From Leptodontidium sp. MPI-SDFR-AT-0119 (Eukaryota > Ascomycota > Leotiomycetes > Helotiales > Leptodontidiaceae), in contig JAHLEZ010000045.1 of NCBI GenBank assembly GCA_020726505.1, forward strand, positions 62,001 to 126,000: a stretch of 64,000 nucleotides of DNA, written 5' to 3'. A program made the position numbers and the translations under genes. Below the pieces are notes generated by a model, which saw only the letters and a program-made list of their open reading frames with translations, did not search any database and was not told the origin of the DNA. Positions 12,259 to 22,400 of this stretch are shown one piece after another (the first letter of the stretch is position 1; each line of letters begins with the position of its first letter).

Positions 12259-12696
12259 ATGGTTCTAAACAAGGCTCTTGAACTCGCCAACAGCGTTGGT
12301 AAGTTCATGTTGCTGTCCTTCAAGGAATACTCAGGTCAGTGACTTTCGATATCAGGCAATATTATTTGTTGCAACTGGTGTTACTACATCGGCAGTCTCA
12401 TTTATTTTATGAAAAACCTGTTCGCGCTCCTATGTTCTTTCATACCTGAAAATAGAAAGATGTCTTCCCTCCTGGGTAAACACTTCTCTATGCTTTGCGA
12501 GCTGGTTTTCTTGTGCACATTCATTCGAATTCTCCATATGGTAGAGAATACGCTAAATCCTAAGAAGCGAGAAGAGCAAGCAAAAGCAAATGCACTTACT
12601 GGCTCAAGCAAAGAAGTTGAAATAGAGTTAATTTATCCAACTGAGAAGAAAGGTTTCGGGAGGTCAGCTGTGGCAAGACGTTATGTAATGAACTAG
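12259..12696 (+). CDS. Possible small hypothetical protein (two exons)
   Basis: An ATG in good context (CACCATGG) begins MVLNKALELANSVG and runs into a canonical donor (GTAAGT). Removing 12299-12355 (57 nt) joins it in frame to an open frame ending at 12696, giving 126 residues. The second half has a hydrophobic segment (CELVFLCTFIRILHMV) followed by a charged tail. A different reading after the same intron gives a short hydrophobic end (AILFVATGVTTSAVSFIL). I do not recognise either product. Support is only the good start, the splice sites and the in-frame join. Confidence 0.3.
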
Positions 12697-13703
12697 GTTG
12701 TATGATATGACGGGGTTTCGTTTGTTCTTGAAGTATTCAGTCCGAAGGGGAAAGGTGTCAGTTGGTCCCAGTCACAACCCATGATTATCGGTCACATGGA
12801 CATTTCTACTACTTCATTTGGCAATTCCGTATCTAGCAGTCAAATAAACTTCTTTAAAGTTTCTCTAAAGTTTCCCTAAAGATTGTTATTTCCATCGATC
12901 CCATCATCTACATTGTCTATTCGAAGATTTGCATCCATCATCCCCAGCTGCCCATCACATGATGCTGCCGCGTGACCTTTTTGGATATTTGCCACTTCGG
13001 TGTCTCAACATCTCTGACTGATCAACACAATTACTCAACTACTCCAGAACTCCGCATTGAAACCAACCCCAGAATTTCAATCAACCCCGCTCGTTCCGGC
13101 TTACAGAAGTTGGGTCCTCTGACTCCAATGGAACGTCCAAATGTGGACGTGAAGCTGCGTTATTCATAATGAGGCATCAAACAACCGCTAGGTCTCGAAA
13201 TGCATCTCATTCTATCCTTGTGAGCAAACTTCAATCTACTGCTGCCAAGTCGGTGAAAGCAGAGTACTGCCCTGGACGGCCCGAGAACTCCACCCGCGGC
13301 GATGGGGAAGTATCGTGATATCGGAGAACCTCTCACCAGGTCTCCTCATCACCCGTTCACAAATCAGTGTCATATCTCTAGCTCCTTCGTTGGAGAATCC
13401 GCTCGGAGCGCGCCTATCATGCACGAAAACTGCGGTTCGTAAGCTCCTGCAGAAAGCCCGCTCACATATCAAAAGGTCGGATCACTCAAAAGTGGCCTGA
13501 CACGGGCTCAGGGACCAATGAAAATCTTGATTTTCGAGGATCCAGACCTGACTTGGATCACTCATACCCATAAGTCTCGTTATTTAAAAGGTCTTGGATA
13601 GACGGGTACAGTATTCTTCAAAGCATTCTTGAACACTTTAACATTCACAGTTTCTTGTATCAAGTTTTCAGAATCTGCCTTTGGGCCCCCAATTATCATC
13701 ACC
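12697..13703. other. Intergenic, 1.0 kb
   Basis: No gene recognised. Near 12851-12880 there is a short run of the imperfect unit CTTTAAAGTTT/CTAAAGTTTCC. The right end is the promoter of the transporter gene, with TATTTAAAAGG at about 13581-13591. Confidence 0.4.
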
Positions 13704-14671
13704 ATGTCCCCACAAAACGTCAATGCCATGGACAGTGAAGACGACTATGAATGGACCGATAACAGATTGGTACCAGTACCTACTCAAACGGGGCAACCTG
13801 GTAATTTGCATTCGCATTATCAACGAGTTTTGATGAGCAAGCGGAATATCGCAAATCCTTCACCACTCGGACTGTGCGGCTTCGCTTTCACAACCTTCTT
13901 ACTATCTGCAATCAACATGGAAGTCCTGGATGTTAAGCACTCGAGTATTGTTATCTCGGGAGCTTTTGCTTATGGAGGTTTGGTTCAGCTGTGCGCTGGG
14001 ATGTGGTGAGCGAGATTTTGAATTGGGTTTGGAGAATCGATGCTAACTTTCGGGAGGGAAATGGCTGTGGGTAATACCTTCGGAGCTACTTCCCTATCAT
14101 CATTCGGTGGGTTTTGGATAGCCATCGCTATTATCCTCACTCCTGGAGGGTTTGAAATCGAGAGTTCATACACTTCGTTGGAGTTCAACCACGCATTCTC
14201 ACTCTTCTTATTCGTAAGCGAACATTCCAAACCCCTCGGGCATCGAAAGACTGACTCACAATCCCATAGGGCTGGTTCATATTTACGACCCTTCTTCTGT
14301 TGTGCACGCTCTCCTCATCAGTAGCGCAATGCTCTATCTTCCTCACTTTGGACATCGCGTTCCTCTGTCTCGCGCTAGGACGACGATATCCACATGTCAG
14401 CAGTGGGCAAACATATGCACCTCACTACAACCTCACTTACACCGGTGGTGTCTTTGGGATGCTCTCAGCATTTGCCGCTTGGTACAATGCCCTCGCTGGT
14501 ATTGCAGCCAGTAATCACACGTAAGTTACCCCTCCACGAGCCAATATGCTACACGTGACTAATTTGTATAGCTTCTTCACGCTGCCCGTTTTGCATTTCC
14601 CTTGGTCTGAACACACTCGGTTGCAACGGAGGAAGATGAAGCAAATAGAGCAAACTGTCAGTTCGGCGTAG
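13704..14671 (+). CDS. GPR1/FUN34/YaaH family membrane transporter (Ato-type acetate/ammonium)
   Basis: Four exons encode 269 residues. Introns are 14006-14056 (51 nt, GCTAAC branch site), 14214-14269 (56 nt) and 14521-14571 (51 nt). The protein has a soluble N-terminus, then the family signature NPSPLGLCGFAFTTFLLS and about six membrane spans, including GGLVQLCAGMWEMAVGNTFGA and GFWIAIAIIL, and ends in a charged cytoplasmic tail. The family includes yeast Ady2/Ato1, acetate-proton symporters also linked to ammonium export, normally in the plasma membrane. Length and motifs are typical. The substrate cannot be settled from sequence. Confidence 0.9.
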
Positions 14672-15181
14672 AATGTAACAATATATGTATCTATACAGTA
14701 TGTATGAGTTGTCGCGTAAACACTCTGTCATGGATGACCTTGTTTTATCAAGAGAGCTGCCATCATCCGGAATTCTCTACAGTTGCTTGATTCTTACAGA
14801 CAACATGGAATATGAGATGCCCAATTGATTGGCCATTCGGCTTCTGTTTGCGTCATCACGCGCTGTCTTGAGGACCCTGACCGCATGTCCCGACATTGTG
14901 GTGGTTGCCCAGACCAGATGGATCTTGAAAGCCGTGCGGCCGCAAAATTACAGGAGCATTATTGCCTAGTGAGAGTGGCTTTGTTTCGTTCATTCCGGCC
15001 TGCAAAATGGTTGTAGGACTAGGAATTCTCGAGAGCTCCTTCCTCATCCATAGGTCTACTTACTGCACTGTTTCTTGTTTCCTCCCATCACCGACTGATT
15101 GACAAACATCGCTAGTAATTCATAGTACGCAGTCCAAGCATTCCTTTTCCCAAGACTTTATTATTACTGTACAAGTTTCAA
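14672..15181. other. Intergenic, 0.5 kb
   Basis: No coding signal seen; 3' UTR of the transporter and upstream region of the next open frame. Confidence 0.4.
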
Positions 15182-15787
15182 ATGGGAATTTTGTCAAGTC
15201 TGTCCGAGGGCGACTTCGAGCATCCAGGTCTGCCACAAGGTGTCATGATCGACAGCGCATGCGAGACAGGAGATACAGCAGTAATAGCGGTAGTCCCAAA
15301 ATTCAAGTGCATAGCCCTATGTGGTATCGTGCGCGAAGCAGATCCAGTCCCGGGGCCTGAAGAGAGTCGAAGTGAGAAGCGGCGCCGTCGTCGTCGTAGA
15401 CGCCGTCCGAAAAGGTACATTCTCCGCCCGGCACTATGTCGCGTGCTCTACCCCTTTCTTACACATGATACAGTATCCTGGAAAATCACGATCAGTGAGG
15501 AAGACTCCATCTGGGTCCCCTCTGGATATCTTCGACCCTACAAGCGTGAACGCAATGAACCCGGTCCTAGCCTTTCCTGGTATGGGTTCGATCCAGACCG
15601 AAGAGCAATTTTGGGAGATCGTCTTGCTGCAATCGAGGCCATCGAACAATTGCAGTTGAATTGGGGCGATTTTGGATTTCATGGTGGCTTTTTGGAGATC
15701 GGGCTGATGGAAGGGGAAGGCTATGACTTGGGGAAGCTACCAATGATCATCAATACCTGGCCGGTCAAGTACACAACTTTGCTTTGA
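15182..15787 (+). CDS. Hypothetical protein with an arginine-rich tract
   Basis: A 201-codon uninterrupted frame starts at an ATG in acceptable context (TTCAAATGG). Its most distinctive feature is a basic run at about residues 66-76 (EKRRRRRRRRRPKR), which could act as a nuclear localisation or nucleic-acid-binding segment. The C-terminal half is mixed and looks globular (WGDFGFHGGFLEIGL). I recognise no family. A competing 112-codon frame overlaps it (15321-15659), so either the reading or an undetected intron could be wrong. Confidence 0.35.
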   Translation: MGILSSLSEGDFEHPGLPQGVMIDSACETGDTAVIAVVPKFKCIALCGIVREADPVPGPEESRSEKRRRRRRRRRPKRYILRPALCRVLYPFLTHDTVSWKITISEEDSIWVPSGYLRPYKRERNEPGPSLSWYGFDPDRRAILGDRLAAIEAIEQLQLNWGDFGFHGGFLEIGLMEGEGYDLGKLPMIINTWPVKYTTLL

Positions 15788-16205
15788 GGAAAGAAACTGG
15801 AATGAGATATTTCTGGGGCGAGAATGAGGCAAATCAGGCTGGCAGTGCTAGGGAATTTCTGTGCCAGCAACCTCAGCATTAGGGCTTTACCCTATTTATA
15901 ACATTAGAAACAACAATACATCATCCCATCCGCAATGTCGATTCTGGGAACGACACATCTCACGATCAGAAATCGGAACTCTTGGGAAATCAGGTCTTCT
16001 GGTATCTCCTTCTTTAAGCTGGAATATTGCTGATATTAACCAGTCGCGTTCGTTTGATGAAGTGTTTTATGACTCTTGGCATCAAGGTCGATGAAGCTTT
16101 TCATGACACTGGCGACTCGCTGAGGGCTTGTGATCAAAACAAGGTATTTTAGGGGCCACCTTGGTCATCGCCTTCAGCATGCTGAAGATCCAAGAAGTTA
16201 TCAAG

Positions 16206-16300
16206 TCGACTAGTCAAGCCGAATTGAGATGTGTTGAACTCGGACCGAGCTGCTCCAGTCGAGTCAAGTCCGAGTCAGGTTAGGACTCGAGTCTGACTCG
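16206..16300. repeat. GAGTC/GACTC-rich palindromic stretch
   Basis: Within about 95 bases the 5-mer GAGTC or its complement occurs repeatedly, five times in 16261-16300 alone. This includes the perfect 10-base palindrome GACTCGAGTC at 16284-16293. The density is far above neighbouring sequence. Function unknown. Confidence 0.5.
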
Positions 16301-16869
16301 ACCTCGCATAATCCCCCTGACGTAAACAATCGTTGAGACTAGCCATACTTCGAAAGTGATACCCTTCTGTCATGACTTACAGACAGACACAGCTGCAGAA
16401 TTTGGAAAGTATCTTAGATATGCATAAGCAACTTGACTTTATGACAAAGAAGAATAACCTATGTAATTTCACTGAACTCAGACGAGAGATGGGATGAATA
16501 GAGTTTTGGGTTCACTACCAAGCAAGGATGCTCGCCGCGCATGTAACAGCATTCATCTACCGCATGCAGGTACGAGTCTATTCATGCTTCTAGAAGTTCT
16601 AAACTTGGGGTCGTATCGTTCGCAAACCTTATTCCCGACCTCAACCTTCTGCTCCGCGGACGGCAGTCGCTTTCCAAGTGTACCTCGTCCGAAATCACCC
16701 AGCGACTCGTGAGATGGTTGCATTTTGATTAAGTATGTAGTATCAAATGAAGTCCGAGACTCCGTCGACAGTGAACAAGGCGATTTAATTGATGATTACG
16801 ATATCCACAACAATGCTCAAGTCAGAGGGACCTGAGTAGAAGAGAAAATATGCGACAGGAAAGAGACCG

Positions 16870-16900
16870 AAAATTTATATAAGGAAAATTTATATAAGGA
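16870..16900 (+). promoter_or_regulatory. Tandemly duplicated TATA-like block
   Basis: The 14-base unit AAATTTATATAAGG occurs twice in direct tandem, 15 bases apart, about 125-150 nt upstream of the small secreted protein ATG. Each copy contains TTTATATAA, so this looks like a doubled TATA box. Confidence 0.5.
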
Positions 16901-17022
16901 AGACATCGCACATTGGTAGAATAGCATCCTCATCCAACATTCAGCTTCACTATATTCAAGCCAGCTTCACCAACTAATCAGCGAATTCACTAATCAACTA
17001 ACTTTAACCACATCTCCTCAAA

Positions 17023-17497
17023 ATGCAATTCACAGCTTTCGCCACTTTCTTCGCTGCAATGGCTGCTATCACTCCCGCTGTCTTGGCTTGCACTTAAGCT
17101 TAAGATTGCTGCTGGTATGTATTTTCTCGCCCTAGGATCTAGAACTACATCATCTGTTGCGATCTTAAGAAATTAAGAATTACACATGCTGAAATGTTGA
17201 TTAGGGGAGGCAAAGATAATGGGTACTCTGGCTGCAAGAACCAGCATAATGGTGCCGCCGAAGTCATCGGTGTCAGTGACCACCCTTGCACTACCGAGCT
17301 CTATGCAAAAGAATTCTGCAGCAAACGTGGCGTCACTACTACTCAATGCGTAAGTACTCTCATTCAAGTTTGAGCTTCATTACATCCTGCTGAACTTCTT
17401 GCATTCTTCATTGACCAAGTACTGACTGGTTTTGGTGACTTAGGATGCGGATTGCTGTCAGATCAGCACCGGCTGGGGCATGGCTTGCCCAAAGTAA
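17023..17497 (+). pseudogene. Cysteine-rich small secreted (effector-like) protein gene with two in-frame stops
   Basis: Exon 1 (17023-17114) encodes a signal peptide, MQFTAFATFFAAMAAITPAVLA. Intron 1 is 17115-17204 (GTATGT donor) and intron 2 is 17350-17443. Exons 2 and 3 stay in the same frame and read GGKDNGYSGCKNQHNG, then HPCTTELYAKEFCSK and finally DADCCQISTGWGMACPK before TAA at 17495-17497. The model is 97 codons with about ten cysteines after the signal peptide, as in apoplastic effectors. Codons 25 and 27 (17095-17097 and 17101-17103) are both TAA, although splice phase and frame are otherwise intact. Each is one CAA-to-TAA change from glutamine. As it stands only a 24-residue peptide would be made. 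I do not recognise the family. Confidence 0.7.
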
Positions 17498-17805
17498 GCC
17501 GTTCTTCAAGGAATGGCTCAGATTCACAGTGACGGCGTTTACCGTAGTGGAAAGGGTGGTGGAATTCTACTTTAGGGTCACAGTTTAGAAATTTGAGTGT
17601 CATTGAGAAAATTAGACACATTGGTTCAAGGTATCGTGCAAAGCTTTGTCTACATGTTCTCCTTCGTATTACCAACCCTATAACTATCTTCCTCTGCTGC
17701 TAAGTGACGAGATTGAACTGCGTGAAGGAGGTCTTCATGAATTAATGAATGAAAGAAACGTCGAGTAAGTCTAAATTGTGAAACAAAAGAAATCTATCTC
17801 CATCC
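17498..17805. other. Intergenic, 0.3 kb
   Basis: Convergent 3' ends; no features seen. Confidence 0.4.
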
Positions 17806-20800
17806 TCAAAATTGATTGACTTGGACCTCAGCCCTTGACTTTCCCTTCTCGGCTGAGACTGGAAATGGATCTGCGAAAGGGTCCGACTTTTCGTCTTTTG
17901 CGCTTACTGAATCCGATAGCGATTCGCTGGGAGCGGCTTTCCTACCCACCAACATCTCGATGCCAAAAGGATGCGTGGTTGGCTTCCTGGGGACAGGTTC
18001 CTGACTGGCATGCTCCCATAAATGCAGCGTGAAGTTCTTACCAAGCAACTCAATCGGTGGGGTAAGAATGGGTAGACTGGCGAGCAGGACTCCGTAGCAG
18101 ATGATGGTGACCAGGAGACAACAGAGCCAGTATGGATGGCCGTAGGAGAAGATCGATACCATCGCCCATGATCCCACGGACCAAAAGATGAAACCGTGGA
18201 TTAGATAGATGGTGAAGACGTGGGGGAACAACCACTGGAGAAACTTGAAGGAAAGCACTTTCTGGACGGCGGGCGATATCTCGACGATCGTCTGCATGGC
18301 AACTGTTGTGACGAGCGCGTTCAGTCGTGGGATGAAGTAATCTGGATACACGCTGTTCCCGGATTGCTTGATTGACAGTCCACTGCCTGGGTGAGGGTGT
18401 ATGCCATATTCGACTTGGGCATATTGAACTCCGGTGTATTGGACGGCAGAGTCGTATGTGAATCCACCGATTGCGAGAAGGATCAACACAATAAGAAGCG
18501 GGTAGTAAACCCATGGTCGCGGATGGAGCCACTTTTTGTACTTGAAGGTAATTTCGAGGTCGGCAAGAAGTACACCAGCATAATAGTAGCTGCCCCATGA
18601 GAGAGCATACCAGTGATTGACTATGCAGAAGGCGTAGAGAGAGAATCGTTTCCAAGGTGTCTTGCACTCTTTGATCATGATCAAAGCGAGTAGAGTTTGC
18701 CATGCTCCTTGAAGTTGAACCGGGATTGTCCAGAGAACACCCGTACAATAGTTGTATGTAATCATCGGCGCGGCGTTGGGAATCAGGTACGCCAGTTGGA
18801 TGAGCTCGCTTATGAAAACACCAGGATTCTTGACGATGACGGTAAAGGGCCAAGGAGACCATGTAACAGACGCGAGATACTCGAGCCAGTTAAGAGCTCC
18901 AGCGTCAGAGAGAAAGTATGTGAGGGTCGCGATCGAGGCAACGGGCGTGAGAAGACGAAATGGTCGAGCGACAATCTTCTGGGCCATGTTTTCCAGTTTG
19001 CCAGTCCTCAGATAATTGGAGACGAGGAAGCGGGTTGAAACCATAAGGAAAGGGCCGATCCAGAGAGGGTCGAGAAAGTAGTTTGCGAAAGTCTTTCTTG
19101 CCCATATCTCGCTTTGGTAGTGAGGACGCACTGACGGAATGATCACACCGGCCCAGAAGGTTAAGCCAAAGTGATTTACGGTGACTAAGATGGCACTCAT
19201 AGATATAAAGCCAGCCAAATAATCCACACGAGGGGCAGCTGCAATTCCAGGCTTTGCTGCGCTGGCTGGCGCAGTTTTGGATTCTGTCTTGCTCTGTTCC
19301 GGCTCGGTTATGGGTGATTTTGCAAGCGGTGAGGGTTGCAGACCACTCTTCGATGGCATGACGACAGGCGTTGAATATGGAAACAACAAGTCTGCATATG
19401 ATGTTGCTGCAGATGTCGTGGTCGAAGGTATCATGCGGCTTGATGAGCCACCAGGCGCCATATTCATCCCAGAAGAACCATCGTGGGGGAAAGGCGCAGC
19501 CAGTAGACCCTCCGCTGGTCGTGAGTAAACGCGTCGAGTAGAGGGCGTGGGACTCTGATGTCCTGGCGCTGGGGTGCTGTATCCAGAGTAAGTAGGGGTG
19601 GTAGTCCCCTCGGAAATTGTATGAAGATCTCTTGCTGAGTGAGGCGAAGTGCTGCTTGATTCTGGTAGGGCAGTGCGGTCACTGAAAGGGTCTCCTGGAT
19701 TAGTCCCCATGACGGTGTTGCGATCAGAATCAGAACTCGTCCTTGGGGTTTCAGTTGCAGGTGCTGGCCGCTTCGAGAATCCCAGGAACTGGTTGAGTCG
19801 CTCCATCGAAAATCGGCGCAATAAGGTCTTCGTCGTGACAAGAACAAATAGACCGCCAAAAATGATATCGACAGTGAGAGGGATCCATAGTAACTTCCAG
19901 GCTGGTTTGTGTTGTTTCCACGGCTTCAATGAAGCAGGGGAGTGCGGAGATGAACCACGAAGGTTGTTGTCATTCATTAAACATGCTGCCGCTGGAGAAC
20001 ATTTCTCGTCGAAAGAAAGTCGCTCCGCTTTTGTGGCAGTGGAGGAGTTGAAGAAAATTCGGGTCCATCCTAGGTTGGCTTGCGAACGCTTCCCTGGTGG
20101 CCCTTGAGTTGTGTAAACGTTTCCTTGTGACCAGTGCTGCCATTTGAGTGGTGCAGGTGTGCTTGGTAACGTGCCGTTAAGCTTCTTGGTGTCGCTACGC
20201 TGCAAAACACCGTCGATGTAATAGTCGATCCGATCGCGTGTCCAGTCGACTCGATATTCCACATAATGCCACGGATTCGTCCCTACTGCCAGCAGGTCCG
20301 TGAAGTTTGTACCAAGCCACGTATCCGCGAATTTTCCTTGAGAAACCATTGCGACCCAGGCTTGACTACTATTGTCCGTGTTCATGACATCCAGATTCCA
20401 CGTTTCAGTGATGTTGTGGTGCAGCATCATAGACATAGCAGATCCACGAAACCATGATCGCGGTGCCCTCATTGATGATCGGAAGGATCCAAAGAAAATG
20501 TCCTGTCGTGCGGTACGAACGCTTGCCCCTACAACAAGGCCTTCACCATCTCCAGGATTGCAGTAAACCGCCAAGCTAGACCTGTTGCGAGCAGTCGTGT
20601 CATTGCTGATCTCAACATTATCAGTAGCTGCCCCCTGACGGTAGAGTGCGTTCCATCCTCGGTCATATCTATGCTCAAAAGACTCAACAACGAGGCTGTC
20701 TGGTATGGTGTCCGTTTCGTTGAAGTAGACAATTGTAGAATCGGTAAATAGCAGATCCGTATCAGCATCGTAGAATCCGCATGTGCAGTCTCCTACGTCT

Positions 20801-20883
20801 TGAGTAGAAACATCCTGCGCTGACGTGAAAGATGAGTTGAAAAATATTGTGAGACGCAAAAGGAAAGCGATCTGCTTCAACAT
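17806..20883 (-). CDS. GH16-like domain fused to a multi-span acyltransferase-3-like domain
   Basis: A single 3.1-kb exon encodes 1025 residues from the ATG at 20883; the open frame extends 8 codons further but only to a TTG. Order: signal peptide (about 1-22); a concanavalin-like GH16 fold (about 30-290, with WHYVEYRVDWTRDRIDYYIDG and LGWTRIFF); a membrane span (about 330-350); a Ser/Pro/Thr-rich linker (about 375-545); then a C-terminal domain of about 9-10 spans (about 550-960) beginning DYLAGFISMSAILVTVNHF, like membrane acyltransferase 3 proteins. At the GH16 catalytic strand, where ExDxE or ExDxxE is expected, it reads WNLDVMNTD (about 162-170). The Asp is kept but both Glu positions seem lost, so the domain may bind rather than cut glucan. 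It is divergent from the GT2 synthase gene across a 1.5-kb shared upstream region. I infer a cell-surface glycan-acylating protein. Confidence 0.8.
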   Translation of the reverse strand: MLKQIAFLLRLTIFFNSSFTSAQDVSTQDVGDCTCGFYDADTDLLFTDSTIVYFNETDTIPDSLVVESFEHRYDRGWNALYRQGAATDNVEISNDTTARNRSSLAVYCNPGDGEGLVVGASVRTARQDIFFGSFRSSMRAPRSWFRGSAMSMMLHHNITETWNLDVMNTDNSSQAWVAMVSQGKFADTWLGTNFTDLLAVGTNPWHYVEYRVDWTRDRIDYYIDGVLQRSDTKKLNGTLPSTPAPLKWQHWSQGNVYTTQGPPGKRSQANLGWTRIFFNSSTATKAERLSFDEKCSPAAACLMNDNNLRGSSPHSPASLKPWKQHKPAWKLLWIPLTVDIIFGGLFVLVTTKTLLRRFSMERLNQFLGFSKRPAPATETPRTSSDSDRNTVMGTNPGDPFSDRTALPESSSTSPHSARDLHTISEGTTTPTYSGYSTPAPGHQSPTPSTRRVYSRPAEGLLAAPFPHDGSSGMNMAPGGSSSRMIPSTTTSAATSYADLLFPYSTPVVMPSKSGLQPSPLAKSPITEPEQSKTESKTAPASAAKPGIAAAPRVDYLAGFISMSAILVTVNHFGLTFWAGVIIPSVRPHYQSEIWARKTFANYFLDPLWIGPFLMVSTRFLVSNYLRTGKLENMAQKIVARPFRLLTPVASIATLTYFLSDAGALNWLEYLASVTWSPWPFTVIVKNPGVFISELIQLAYLIPNAAPMITYNYCTGVLWTIPVQLQGAWQTLLALIMIKECKTPWKRFSLYAFCIVNHWYALSWGSYYYAGVLLADLEITFKYKKWLHPRPWVYYPLLIVLILLAIGGFTYDSAVQYTGVQYAQVEYGIHPHPGSGLSIKQSGNSVYPDYFIPRLNALVTTVAMQTIVEISPAVQKVLSFKFLQWLFPHVFTIYLIHGFIFWSVGSWAMVSIFSYGHPYWLCCLLVTIICYGVLLASLPILTPPIELLGKNFTLHLWEHASQEPVPRKPTTHPFGIEMLVGRKAAPSESLSDSVSAKDEKSDPFADPFPVSAEKGKSRAEVQVNQF

Positions 20884-22400
20884 CGCCACGGTAGAACGTA
20901 AAGACAATCAGGCCAAACAAATTAGAGATGAAAAATGTGAAATGTAGACACGAAAGGTACCTGGCAATTGCAAGATAGATCAGTGACGACTAAGTCAATA
21001 ACAAAGGTAAAAGAGACCACGCTATCAAAACTCTGGGTCTAGGGTTAAGCGAGACATTTTCACAGCTGAAGAACAAGCATTGCGCCAAAAACGAGTAAGG
21101 ATCTTAACCAGATCATCATGCACAATCTCCCCAATCTGGTTCCACGAGTCCAGCGTTGCAGCTGAAAAGAATCCATGGAATCCTTCAGTGAAAAAAGAAG
21201 CGAGCTGTCCAGATTTGTGCACAGATCCCTCGGCAAATGCAGCCTTATCTCAAGACAATTCAATAGTCAGGACCGAGCGGTGCGGCTATGATTTTCATTT
21301 TCCTTCAGGGGCAACACTCCGCCCCTGCACGAAAATGAAACGGGGGATCCTCTCCCAGTACCGCGAGCTGCACATCTCTCGTCTATCTCGGCTTGTGTGT
21401 AGATCATCAAAATGATCACCCAGGCTTTCGGAGTAGCCAGGTACCATAGCACGGCACTTACTGCCACGAGATAACAAAAGATAAACAACGTCCTTCGTAC
21501 AATCCCTTGCCTTATCTTCTGTTGATTTGGTGTCTTTTCTGTTTGTATCAAAGTCTGCTCAGGGGGTGACTCTGTGGCTGATCCTCGTGCGGCTATTCTG
21601 GGAGATCAAACGTCGTTCCAGACTGGCAGTGCGAGACGCCGCCACAGGGCAGGCTCGTAACTAGACATGGGCAATCACTGAGCGACACGATTGAATGCAA
21701 GTTGTCGAGGTGGATGCGGGTATCAATAAAGTTGTGGATGAGGCGACGTTTCGAAGGAAAATACGAAGTATTTCACCCCTGTGCTGACCAACAGCCTAGC
21801 TTAAACCTTAAAACAATGCTTGTTATTTGCTAGTGAGCCAATTAGGAGTCTATCGTCACGGCATGAACCAAACGCGAAGCGAAGACGCTAGTAATAACGT
21901 GGACTTATTGGGCGGGAGCATTTTTTCTTCTGGAACCATGGGTCTTTGATATTCTCTCCTATCTTCCGCATCGACCTTCGGCAGTGGAAATGACTTGTTA
22001 ATGGGTCTGGCGCCAAGTGATAACAATGTCTGAATTCTCAAAATATCTGGAATGGGCTGGCTGAGCGGAAAATCCCGACTCTTGAATTGTGGGTATCTCA
22101 TCTAGTGCAGAGTATACTCGGACATGGTCATTCTAGCTATCTGATCGTTTTTGGTAAGTATCTTTCAGCTCGATAGTCGATGGGTGTGTTGGCACTATTT
22201 TGACATCACTCAGTCTTCGCATTCAACTTTGTCCATGTTCTTATCTTTTTGAGTGCTTCACCGACAATTGGTTAGCAAACCGGCCACTCGTTTCTATGTT
22301 CATTTATTAGCATTTTGCAGCTCCAATTCACTCTCCTGATAGCAATCATTGAGATTCTTTCTGTCTTTTCTTTCATCGACGTTTGTTTTATTTCGACGAG
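20884..22400. promoter_or_regulatory. Shared 1.5-kb upstream region between divergent GH16-acyltransferase and GT2 genes
   Basis: Two genes of related presumed function point away from each other here. No open frame in the interval has recognisable content. The pyrimidine-rich leader just before 22401 is typical of a fungal 5' UTR. Shared regulation is inferred from geometry only. Confidence 0.4.

Larger units (their letters stand above)
15788..17022. other. Intergenic, 1.2 kb
   Basis: No gene recognised. It contains a GAGTC/GACTC-rich stretch (16206-16300) and, at the right, a duplicated TATA-like block, both listed separately. Confidence 0.45.

Noticed and set aside
18050..18862. 270-codon minus-strand frame inside the GH16/acyltransferase gene
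   Set aside because: Same strand but other frame of a gene with clear domains; no motif of its own.
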